A stretch of DNA of 64,000 nucleotides from Petrolisthes cinctipes (taxonomy: Eukaryota; Arthropoda; Malacostraca; Decapoda; Porcellanidae), in assembly GCA_033782935.1 (NCBI GenBank), contig JAWQEG010000283.1, positions 2,046,001 to 2,110,000 of the forward strand. Reading direction: 5' to 3'. Under the pieces are notes generated by a model. The model was not told where the DNA came from. It saw only the letters and a list, made by a program, of their open reading frames with translations, and did not search any database. Positions within the stretch are counted from its first letter, which is position 1, and every line of letters starts with the position of its first letter. Below are positions 33,450 through 45,456 of the stretch, piece by piece. Made by a program: the position numbers and the translations under genes.

Positions 33450-36134
33450 GTGTTAGAGTATTTTCAAAATACATGCTCAAAACATACTGAAAATCGATCT
33501 TTTAGGTGCACAAAAGTCGATATGTGTATGCATCATCAGTACCCGTTTATATCTCAAATTCAGGCTCAAAACACCCGAAAATTCAATATTTTGGGGTCCC
33601 TGAAGCAATCTGTACATGCCTACTCAGTGTTAGAGTATTTTCAAAATACAGGCCCAAAACATGCTGAAAATCGATATTTTAGATGCCCAAAGTCAATATG
33701 TGCATGTATCTTCTGTACCCGTTTATATCTCAAATTTAGGCTCAAAACACCCGAAAATTCAATATTTTGGGGTCCCAGAAGCAATCTGTACATGCCTACA
33801 CAGTGCTAGAATATTTTCAAAATATAGGCTAAAAACATGCTAAAAATCGACATTTTAGGTGCCAAAAAATCGATATCTCAAATTCAGTCCCAAAACACCC
33901 GAAAATTCGATATTTAGAGGTCCCAGAAGGTATCTGTACATGCCTACTCCGTGATAGAGTATTTTCAAAATACAGGCCAAAAACATACTGAAAATCGATC
34001 TTTTAGGTGCCCAAAAGTCGATATGTGCATGTATCTTCTGTACCCGTATATATCTCAAATTCTGGCCCTAAACACCCGAAAATTCGATATTTTGGGGTCC
34101 CAGAAGCGATCTGTACATGCCTACTCCGTGTTAGAGTATTTTCAAAATTCAGGCCCAAAACATGCTGAAAATCGATATTTTTGGTGCCCAAAGTCAATAT
34201 GTGCATGTATCTTCTGTACCCGTTTATATCTCAAATTCAGGCTCAAAACACTCGAAAATTCAATATTTTGGGGTCCCAGAAGCAATCTGTACATGCCTAC
34301 TCAGTGCTAGAATATTTTCAAAATATAGGCTAAAAACATGCTAAAAATCGATCTTTTTTGGTGCCAAAAAGTCGATATCTCAAATTCAGTCCCAAAACAC
34401 CCGAAAATTCGATATTTAGGGGTCCCAGAAGCGATCTGTACATGCCTACTCCGTGTTAGAGTATTTTCAAAATACATGCTCAGAACATACTGAAAATCGA
34501 TCTTTTAGGTGCACAAAAGTCGATATGTGCATGCATCTTCAGTACCCGTTTATATCTCAAATTCAGGCTCAAAACACCCGAAAATTCAATATTTTGGGGT
34601 CCCAGAAGCAATCTGTACATGCCTACTCAGTGTTAGAGTATTTTCAAAATACAGGCCCAAAACATGCTGAAAATCGATATTTTAGATGCCCAAAGTCAAT
34701 ATGTGCATGTATCTTCTGTACCCGTTTATATCTCAAATTCAGGCTCAAAACACCCGAAAATTCAATATTTTGGGGTCCCAGAAGCAATCTGTACATGCCT
34801 ACTCAGTGCTAGAATATTTTCAAAATATAGGCTAAAAACATGCTAAAAATCGATCTTTTAGGTGCCAAAAAGTCGATATCTCAAATTCAGTCCCAAAACA
34901 CCCGAAAATTCGATATTTAGGGGTCCCAGAAGCGATCTGTACATGCCTACTCCGTGTTTGAGTATTTTCAAAATACATGCTCAAAACATAGTGAAAATCG
35001 ATCTTTTAGGTGCACAAAAGTCGATATGTGTATGCATCATTAGTACCCGTTTATATCTCAAATTCAGGCTCAAAACACACGAAAATTCGATATTTTGGGG
35101 TCCCAGAAGCAATCTGTACATGCCTACTCAGTGTTAGAGTATTTTCAAAATACAGGCCCAAAACATGCTGAAAATCGATATTTTAGATGCCCAAAGTCAA
35201 TATGTGCATGTATCTTCTGTACCCGTTTATATCTCAAATTCAGGCTCAAAACACCCGAAAATTCAATATTTTGGGGTCCCAGAAGCAATCTGTACATGCC
35301 TACACAGTGCTAGAATATTTTCAAAATATAGGCTAAAAACTTGCTAAAAATCGACATTTTAGGTGCCAAAAAATCGATATCTCAAATTCAGTCCCAAAAC
35401 ACCCGAAAATTCGATATTTAGAGCTCCCAGAAGGTATCTGTACATGCCTACTCCGTGATAGAGTATTTTCAAAATACAGGCCAAAAACATACTGAAAATC
35501 GATCTTTTAGGTGCCCAAAAGTCGATATGTGCATGTATCTTCTGTACCCGTTTATATCTCAAATTCTGGCCCTAAACACCCGAAAATTCGATATTTTGGG
35601 GTCCCAGAAGCGATCTGTACATGCCTACTCCGTGTTAGAGTATTTTTTCAAAATTCAGGCCCAAAACATGCTGAAAATCGATATTTTTGGTGCCCAAAGT
35701 CAATATGTGCATGTATCTTCTGTACCCGTTTATATCTCAAATTTAGGCTCAAAACACCCGAAAATTCAATATTTTGGGGTCCCAGAAGCAATCTGTACAT
35801 GCATACTCTGTGCTAGAATATTTTCAAAATATAGGCTAAAAACATGCTAAAAATCGATCTTTTAGGTGCCAAAAAGTCGATATCTCAAATTCGGTCCCAA
35901 AACACCCGAAAATTCGATATTTAGGGGTCCCAAAAGCGATCTGTACATGCCTACTCCGTGTTAGAGTATTTTCAAAATACATGCTCAATACATACTGAAA
36001 ATCGATCTTTTAGGTGCACAAAAGTCGATATGTGCATCCATCTTCAGTACCCGTTTATATCTTAAATTCTGGCCCTAAACACCCGAAAATTCGATATTTT
36101 GGGGTCCCAGAAGGTATCTGTACATGCCTACTCC
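33450..36134 (+). repeat. Founder-like block for right-hand copies
   Basis: Units: A1-B1-C1 (33450), A2-B2-C2(149) (33951), A1-B1-C2 (34453), A1-B1-C1 (34954), A2-B2(178)-C2 (35455), A1 (35958). Markers absent or rare to the left appear here: GTGTATGCATCAT, GTGATAGAG, GTGTTTGAG, TATTTTTTCAAAATTC and GTGCATCCATC. Copies of part or all of it occur at 38790-40471, 45457-48125 and 60598-61765. Confidence 0.89.
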
Positions 36135-39100
36135 GTGTTAGAGTATTTTCAAAATACATGCTCAAAACATACTGAAAATCGATCTTTTAGATGCACAAAA
36201 GTCGATATGTGCATGCATCTTCTGTACCCGTTTATATCTCAAATTCTGGCCTTAAACACCCGAAAATTCGATATTTTGGGGTCCCAGAAGCGATCTGTAC
36301 ATGCCTACTCCGTGTTAGAGTATTTTCAAAATTCAGGCCCAAAACATGCTGAAAATCGATATTTTTGTTGCCCAAAGTCAATATGTGCATGTATCTTCTG
36401 TACCCGTTTATATCTCAAATTCAGGCTCAAAACACCCGAAAATTCAATATTTTCGGGTCCCAGAAGCAATCTGTACATGCCTTCTAAGTGTTAGAGTATT
36501 TTCAAAATACAGGCCCAAAACATGCTGAAAATCGATATTTTAGATGCCCAAAGTCAATATGTGCATGTATCTTCTGTACCCGTTTATATCTCAAATTCTG
36601 GCTCAAAACACCCGAAAATTCAATATTTTGGGGTCCCAGAAGCAATCTGTACATGCCTACACAGTGCTAGAATATTTTCAAAATATAGGCTAAAAACATG
36701 CTAAAAATCGATATTATAGGTGCCAAAAAATCGATATCTCAAATTCAGTCCCATAACACCCGAAAATTCGATATTTAGAGGTCCCAGAAGGTATCTGTAC
36801 ATGCCTACTCCGTGTTAGAGTATTTTCAAAATACAGGCCAAAAACATACTGAAAATCGATCTTTTAGGTGCCCAAAAGTCGATATGTGCATGCATCTTCT
36901 GTACCCGTTTATATCTCAAATTTTGGTCTTAAACACCCGAAAATTCGATATTTTGGGGTCCCAGAAGCGATCTGTACATGCCTACTCCGTGTTAGAGTAT
37001 TTTCAAAATTCAGGCCCAAAACATGCTGAAAATCGATATTTTTGGTGCCCAAAGTCAATATGTGCATGTATCTTCTGTACCCGTTTATATCTCAAATTCA
37101 GGCTCAAAACACCCGAAAATTCAATATTTTGGGGTCCCAGAAGCAATCTGTACATGCCTACACAGTGCTGGAATATTTTCAAAATATAGGCTAAAAACTT
37201 GCTAAAAATCGACATTTTAGGTGCCAAAAAATCGATATCTCAAATTCAGTCCCAAAACACCCGAAAATTCGATATTTAGAGGTCCCAGAAGGTATCTGTA
37301 CATGCCTACCCCGTGTTAGAGTATTTTCAAAATACAGGCCAAAAACATACTGAAAATCGATCTTTTAGGTGCCCAAAAGTCGATATGTGCATGCATCTTC
37401 TGTACCCGTTTATATCTCAAATTCTGGCCCTAAACACCCGAAAATTCGATATTTTGGGGTCCCAGAAGCGATCTGTACATGCCTACTCCGTGTTAGACTA
37501 TTTTCAAAATTCAGGCCCAAAACATGCTGAAAATCGATATTTTTGGTGCCCAAAGTCTTCTGTACCCGTTTATATCTCAAATTCAGGCTCAAAACACCCG
37601 AAAATTCAATATTTTGGGGTCCCAGAAGCAATCTGTACAGTGCTAGAATATTTTCAAAATATAGGCTAAAAACATGCTAAAAATCGATCTTTTAGGTGCC
37701 AAAAAGTCGATATCTCAAATTCAGTCCCAAAACACCCGAAAATTCTATATTTAGGGGTCCCAGAAGCGATCTGTACATCCCTACTCCGTGTTAGAGTATT
37801 TTCAAAATACATGCTCAAAACATACTGAAAATCGATCTTTTAGGTGCACAAAAGTCGATATGTGCATGCATCTTCAGTACCCGTTTATATCTCAAATTCA
37901 GGCTCAAAACACCCGAAAATTCAATATTTTGGGGTCCCAGAAGCAATCTGTACATGCCTACTCAGTGTTAGAGTATTTTCAAAATACAGGCCCAAAACAT
38001 GCTGAAAATCGATATTTTAGATGCCCAAAGTCAATATGTGCATGTATCTTCTGTACCCGTTTATATCTCAAATTCAGGCTCAAAACACCCGAAAATTCAA
38101 TATTTTGGGGTCCCAGAAGCAATCTGTACATGCCTACACAGTGCTAGAATATTTTCAAAATATAGGCTAAAAACATGCTAAAAATCGATATTATAGGTGC
38201 CAAAAAATCGATATATCAAATTCAGTCCCATAACACCCGAAAATTCGATATTTAGGGGTTCCAGAAGCGATCTGTACATGCCTACTCCATGTTAGAGTAT
38301 TTTCAAAATACATGCTCAAAACATACTGAAAATCGATCTTTTAGATGCACAAAAGTCGATATGTGCATGCATCTTCTGTACCCGTTTATATCTCAAATTC
38401 TGGCCTTAAACACCCGAAAATTCGATATTTTGGGGTCCCAGAAGCGATCTGTACATGCCTACTCCGTGTTAGAGTATTTTCAAAATTCAGGCCCAAAACA
38501 TGCTGAAAATCGATATTTTTGGTGCCCAAAGTCAATATGTGCATGTATCTTCTGTACCCGTTTATATCTCAAATTCAGGCTCAAAACACCCGAAAATTCA
38601 ATATTTTGGGGTCCCAGAAGCAATCTGTACATGCCTACTCAGTGCTAGAATATTTTCAAAATATAGGCTAAAAACATGCTAAAAATCGATCTTTTAGGTG
38701 CCAAAAAGTCGATATCTCAAATTCAGTCCCAAAACACCCGAAAATTCGATATTTAGGGGTCCCAGAAGCGATCTGTACATGCCTACCCTGTGTTAGAGTA
38801 TTTTCAAAATACATGCTCAAAACATACTGAAAATCGATCTTTTAGGTGCACAAAAGTCGATATGTGTATGCATCTTCAGTACCCGTTTATATCTCAAATT
38901 CAGGCTCAAAACACCCGAAAATTCAATATTTTGGGGTCCCTGAAGCAATCTGTACATGCCTACTCAGTGTTAGAGTATTTTCAAAATACAGGCCCAAAAC
39001 ATGCTGAAAATCGATATTTTAGATGCCCAAAGTCAATATGTGCATGTATCTTCTGTACCCGTTTATATCTCAAATTCAGGCTCAAAACACCCGAAAATTC

Positions 39101-40471
39101 AATATTTTGGGGTCCCAGAAGCAATCTGTACATGCCTACTCAGTGCTAGAATATTTTCAAAATATAGGCTAAAAACATGCTAAAAATCGACATTTTAGGT
39201 GCCAAAAAATCGATATCTCAAATTCAGTCCCAAAACACCCGAAAATTCGATATTTAGAGGTCCCAGAAGCGATCTGTACATGCCTACTCCGTGTTTGAGT
39301 ATTTTCAAAATACATGCTCAAAACATACTGAAAATCGATCTTTTAGGTGCACAAAAGTCGATATGTGTATGCATCATTAGTACCCGTTTATATCTCAAAT
39401 TCAGGCTCAAAACACACGAAAATTCGATATTTTGGGGTCCCAGAAGCAATCTGTACATGCCTACTCAGTGTTAGAGTATTTTCAAAATACAGGCCCAAAA
39501 CATGCTGAAAATCGATATTTTAGATGCCCAAAGTCAATATGTGCATGTATCTTCTGTACCCGTTTATATCTCAAATTCAGGCTCAAAACACCCGAAAATT
39601 CAATATTTTGGGGTCCCAGAAGCAATCTGTACATGCCTACACAGTGCTAGAATATTTTCAAAATATAGGCTAAAAACTTGCTAAAAATCGACATTTTAGG
39701 TGCCAAAAAATCGATATCTCAAATTCAGTCCCAAAACACCCGAAAATTCGATATTTAGAGCTCCCAGAAGGTATCTGTACATGCCTACTCCGTGATAGAG
39801 TATTTTCAAAATACAGGCCAAAAACATACTGAAAATCGATCTTTTAGGTGCCCAAAAGTCGATATGTGCATGTATCTTCTGTACCCGTTTATATCTCAAA
39901 TTCTGGCCCTAAACACCCGAAAATTCGATATTTTGGGGTCCCAGAAGCGATCTGTACATGCCTACTCCGTGTTAGAGTATTTTTTCAAAATTCAGGCCCA
40001 AAACATGCTGAAAATCGATATTTTTGGTGCCCAAAGTCAATATGTGCATGTATCTTCTGTACCCGTTTATATCTCAAATTTAGGCTCAAAACACCCGAAA
40101 ATTCAATATTTTGGGGTCCCAGAAGCAATCTGTACATGCATACTCTGTGCTAGAATATTTTCAAAATATAGGCTAAAAACATGCTAAAAATCGATCTTTT
40201 AGGTGCCAAAAAGTCGATATCTCAAATTCGGTCCCAAAACACCCGAAAATTCGATATTTAGGGGTCCCAAAAGCGATCTGTACATGCCTACTCCGTGTTA
40301 GAGTATTTTCAAAATACATGCTCAATACATACTGAAAATCGATCTTTTAGGTGCACAAAAGTCGATATGTGCATCCATCTTCAGTACCCGTTTATATCTT
40401 AAATTCTGGCCCTAAACACCCGAAAATTCGATATTTTGGGGTCCCAGAAGGTATCTGTACATGCCTACTCC
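36135..40471 (+). repeat. Second, deleted copy of block 29437-36134
   Basis: Copy offsets are 6698 bp (36135-37164 to 29437-30466), 5340 bp (37165 to about 39142, matching 31825-33802) and 4337 bp (about 39143-40471, matching 34806-36134). Two segments of the first copy are therefore missing: 1358 bp (30467-31824) and 1003 bp, which is one hexamer plus a single base. Units here: 36135 tetramer, 36812 (A2-B2-C1), 37313 (A2-B2(150)-C2), 37788, 38289, 38790, 39291, 39792 (A2-B2(178)-C2), 40295 (A1). The C at 39143 is a mosaic of C1 and C2. Confidence 0.92.
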
Positions 40472-41623
40472 GTGTTAGAGTATTTTCAAAATAGAGGCCA
40501 AAAACATACTGAAAATCGATCTTTTAGGTGCCCAAAAGTCGATATGTGCATGCAATTTCTGTACCCGTTTATATCTCAAATTCTGGCCCTAAACACCCGA
40601 AAATTCGATATTTTGGGGTCCCAGAAGCAATCTGTACATGCCTACTCAGTGCTAGAATATTTTCAAAATATAGGCTACAAACATGCTAAAAATCGATCTT
40701 TTATGTGCCAAAAAGTCGATATCTCAAATTCAGTCCCAAAACACCCGAAAATTCGATATTTAGGGGTCCCAGAAGCGATCTGTACATGCCTACTCCGTGT
40801 TAGAGTATTTTCAAAATACAGGCCAAAAACATACTGAAAATCGATCTTTTTGGTGCCCAAAAGTCGATATGTGCATGCATCTTCTGTACCCGTTTATATC
40901 TCAAATTCTGGCCCTAAACACCCGAAAATTCGATATTTTGGGGTCCCAGAAGCGATCTGTAAATGCCTACTCAGTGTTAGAGTATTTTCAAAATTCAGGC
41001 CCAAAACATGCTGAAAATCGATATTTTAGATGCCCAAAAGTCGATATGTGCATGTATCTTCTGTACCCGTTTATATCTCAAATTCAGGCTCAAAACACCC
41101 TAAAATTCAATATTTTGGGGTCCCAGAAGCAATCTGTACATGCCTACTCAGTGCTAGAATATTTTCAAAATATAGGCTAAAAACATGCTAAAAATCGATC
41201 TTTTAGGTGCCAAAAAGTCGATATCTCAAATTCAGTCCCAAAACACCCGAAAATTCGATATTTAGGGGTCCCAGAAGCGATCTGTACATACCTACTCCGT
41301 GTTAGAGTATTTTCAAAATACATGCTCAAAACATACTGAAAATCGATCTTTTAGGTGCACAAAAGTCGATATGTGCATGCATCTTCAGTACCCGTTTATA
41401 TTTCAAATTCAGGATCAAAACACCCGAAAATTCAATATTTTGGGGTCCCAGAAGCAATCTGTACATGCCTACACAGTGCTAGAATATTTTCAAAATATAG
41501 GCTAAAAACTTGCTAAAAATCGACATTTTAGGTGCCAAAAAATCGATATCTCAAATTCAGTCCCAAAACACCCGAAAATTCGATATTTAGATGTCCCAGA
41601 AGGTATCTGTACATGCCTACTCC
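40472..41623 (+). repeat. A2-C2, A2-B-C2, A1-C1
   Basis: With the A1 at 40295, the A2 at 40472 and C2 at 40649 form a B-less A-A-C trimer of 502 bp. Next come A2 (40797), a 177-bp B that carries the A-type CCCAAAAGTCGATATG (40974), C2 (41151) and an A1-C1 dimer (41299, 325 bp). Markers include AATAGAGGCC and GCATGCAATTTCTG in the first A2. Confidence 0.87.
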
Positions 41624-44600
41624 GTGATAGAGTATTTTCGAAATACAGGCCAAAAACATACTGAAAATCGATCTTTTAGGTGCCCAAAAGTCGATATGTG
41701 CATGTATCTTCTGTACCCGTTTATATCTCAAATTCTGGCCCTAAACACCCGAAAATTCGATATTTTGGGGTCCCAGAAGCGATCTGTACATGTCTACTCC
41801 GTGTTAGAGTATTTTCAAAATTCAGGCCCAAAACATGCTGAAAATCGATATTTTTGGTGCCCAAAGTCAATATGTGCATGTATCTTCTGTACCCGTTTAT
41901 ATCTCAAATTCAGGCTCAAAACACCCGAAAATTCAATATTTTGGGGTCCCAGAAGCAATCTGTACATGCCTACTCAGTGCTAGAATATTTTCAAAATATA
42001 GGCTAAAAACATGCTAAAAATCGATCTTTTAGGTGCCAAAAAGTCGATATCTCAAATTCGGTCCCAAAACACCCGAAAATTCGATATTTAGGGGTCCCAG
42101 AAGCGATCTGTACATGCCTACTCCGTGTTAGAGTATTTTCAAAATACATGCTCAAAACATACTGAAAATCGATCTTTTATGTGCACAAAAGTCGATATGT
42201 GCATGCATCTTCAGTACCCGTTTATATCTTAAATTCTGGCCCTAAACACCCGAAAATTCGATATTTTGGGGTCCCAGAAGGTATCTGTACATGCCTACTC
42301 CGTGTTAGAGTATTTTCAAAATAAAGGCCAAAAACATACTGAAAATCGATCTTTTAGGTGCCCAAAAGTCGATAAGTGCATGCAATTTCTGTACCCGTTT
42401 ATGTCTCAAATTCTGGCCCTAAACACTCGAAAATTCGATATTTTGGGGTCCCAGAAGCAATCTGTACATGCCTACACAGTGCTAGAATATTTTCAAAATA
42501 TAGGCTAAAAACATGCTAAAAATCGATCTTTTAGGTGCCAAAAAGTCGATATCTCAAATTCAGTCCCAAAACACCCGAAAATTCGATATTTAGGGGTCCC
42601 AGAAGCGATCTGTACATACCTACTCCGTGTTAGAGTATTTTCAAAATACATGCTCAAAACATACTGAAAATCGATCTTTTAGGTGCACAAAAGTCGATAT
42701 GTGCATGCATCTTCAGTACCCGTTTATATTTCAAATTCAGGCTCAAAACACCCGAAAATTCAATATTTTGGGGTCCCAGAAGCAATCTGTACATGCCTAC
42801 TCAGTGTTAGAGTATTTTCAAAATACAGGCCCAAAACATGCTGAAAATCGATATTTTAGATACCCAAAGTCAATATGTGCATGTATCTTCTGTACCCGTT
42901 TATATCTCAAATACAGGCTCAAAACACCCGAAAATTCAATATTTTGGGGTCCCAGAAGCAATCTGTACATGCCTACTCAGTGCTAGAATATTTTCAAAAT
43001 ATAGGCTAAAAACATGCTAAAAATCGATCTTTTAGGTGCCAAAAAGTCGATATATCAAATTCAGAACCAAAACACCCGAAAATTCGATATTTAGGGGTCC
43101 CAGAAGCGATTTGTACATGCCTACTCCGTGTTAGAGTATTTTCAAAATACATGCTCAAAACATGCTGAAAATCGATATTTTAGATGCCCAAAGTCAATAT
43201 GTGCATGTATCTTCTGTAACCGTTTATATCTCAAATTCAGGCTCAAAACACCCGAAAATTCAATATTTTGGGGTCCCAGAAGCAATCTGTACATGCCTAC
43301 ACAGTGCTAGAATATTTTCAAAATATAGGCTAAAAACTTGCTAAAAATCGACATTTTAGGTGCCAAAAAATCGATATCTCAAATTCAGTCCCAAAACACC
43401 CGAAAATTCGATATTTAGGGGTCCCAGAAGGTATCTGTACATGCCTACTCCGTGATAGAGTATTTTCGAAATACAGGCCAAAAACATACTGAAAATCGAT
43501 CTTTTAGGTGCCCAAAAGTCGATATGTGCATGCATCTTCTGTACCCGTTTATATCTCAAATTCTGGCCCTAAACACCCGAAAATTCGATATTTTGGGGTC
43601 CCAGAAGCGATCTGTACATGTCTACTCCGTGTTAGAGTATTTTCAAAATTCAGGCCCAAAACATGCTGAAAATCGATATTTTTGGTGCCCAAAGTCAATA
43701 TGTGCATGTATCTTCTGTACCCGTTTATATCTCAAATTCAGGCTCAAAACACCCGAAAATTCAATATTTTGGGGTCCCAGAAGCAATCTGTACATGCCTA
43801 CTCAGTGCTAGAATATTTTCAAAATATAGGCTAAAAACATGCTAAAAATCGATCTTTTAGGTGCCAAAAAGTCGATATCTCAAATTCGGTCCCAAAACAC
43901 CCGAAAATTCGATATTTAGGGGTCCCAGAAGCGATCTGTACATGCCTACTCCGTGTTAGAGTATTTTCAAAATACATGCTCAAAACATACTGAAAATCGA
44001 TCTTTTAGGTGCACAAAAGTCGATATGTGCATGCATCTTCAGTACCCGTTTATATCTTAAATTCTGGCCCTAAACACCCGAAAATTCGATATTTTGGGGT
44101 CCCAGAAGGTATCTGTACATGCCTACTCCGTGTTAGAGTATTTTCAAAATAAAGGCCAAAAACATACTGAAAATCGATCTTTTAGGTGCCCAAAAGTCGA
44201 TATGTGCATGCAATTTCTGTACCCGTTTATGTCTCAAATTCTGGCCCTAAACACTCGAAAATTCGATATTTTGGGGTCCCAGAAGCAATCTGTACATGCC
44301 TACTCAGTGCTAGAATATTTTCAAAATATAGGCTAAAAACATGCTAAAAATCGATCTTTTAGGTGCCAAAAAGTCGATATCTCAAATTCAGTCCCAAAAC
44401 ACAAGAAAATTCGATATTTAGGGGTCCCAGAAGCGATCTGTACATCCCTACTCCGTGTTAGAGTATTTTCAAAATACATGCTCAAAACATACTGAAAATC
44501 GATCTTTTAGGTGCACAAAAGTCGATATGTGCATGCATCTTCAGTACCCGTTTATATCTCAAATTCAGGCTCAAAACACCCGAAAATTCAATATTTTGGG

Positions 44601-45456
44601 GTCCCAGAAGCAATCTGTACATGCCTACTCAGTGTTAGAGTATTTTCAAAATACAGGCCCAAAACATGCTGAAAATCGATATTTTAGATGCCCAAAGTCA
44701 ATATGTACATGTATCTTCTGTATCCGTTTATATCTCAAAATCAGGCTCAAAACATCCGAAAATTCAATATTTTTGGGTCCCAGAAGCAATCTGTACATGC
44801 CTACACACTGCTAGAATATTTTCAAAATATAGGCTAAAATCATGCTAAAAATCGACAATTTAGGTGCCAAAAAATCGATATCTCAAATTCGGTCCCAAAA
44901 CACCCGAAAATTCGATATTTAGGGGTCCCAGAAGCGATCTGTACATGCCTACTCCGTGTTAGAGTATTTTCAAAATACATGCTCAAAACATACTGAAAAT
45001 CGATATTTTAGGTGCCCAAAAGTCGATATGTGCATGCATCTTCTGTACCTGTTTATATCTCAAATTCTGGCCCTAAACACCCGAAAATTCGATATTTTGG
45101 GGTCCCAGAAGCGATCTGTACATGCCTACTCCGCGTTAGAGTATTTTCAAAATTCAGGCCCAAAACATGCTGAAAATCGATATTTTTGGTGCCCAAAGTC
45201 AATATGTGCATGTATCTTCTGTACCCGTTTATATCTCAAATTCAGGCTCAAAACACCCGAAAATTCAATATTTTGGGGTCCCAGAAGCAATCTGTACATG
45301 CCTACTCAGTGCTAGAATATTTTCAAAATATAGGCTAAAAACATGCTAAAAATCGATCTTTTAGGTGCCAAAAAGTCGATATCTCAAATTCAGTCCCAAA
45401 ACACCCGAAAATTCGATATTTAGGGGTCCCAGAAGCAATCTGTACATGCCTACCCT
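41624..45456 (+). repeat. 1828-bp tandem repeat block
   Basis: Units: 41624 (A2-B2-C2), 42125 (A1-A2-C2), 42627 (A1-B1-C2), 43128 (B1 with A1-like head, then C1), 43452 (A2-B2-C2), 43953 (A1-A2-C2), 44455 (A1-B1-C1), 44956 (A1/2-B2-C2). Monomer starts from 41476 to 42804 recur at exactly +1828 bp (43304 to 44632), with shared AATAAAGGCC, GTTTATGTCTC and TTTTCGAAATAC. The sequence from 63094 to the window end is a third, incomplete version. Confidence 0.89.

Noticed and set aside
34330..34365. T-run CGATCTTTTTTGG as a possible polymerase III terminator
   Set aside because: It is a one-base variant of CGATCTTTTAGG in C2 and no A/B box promoter or RNA fold is associated with it.
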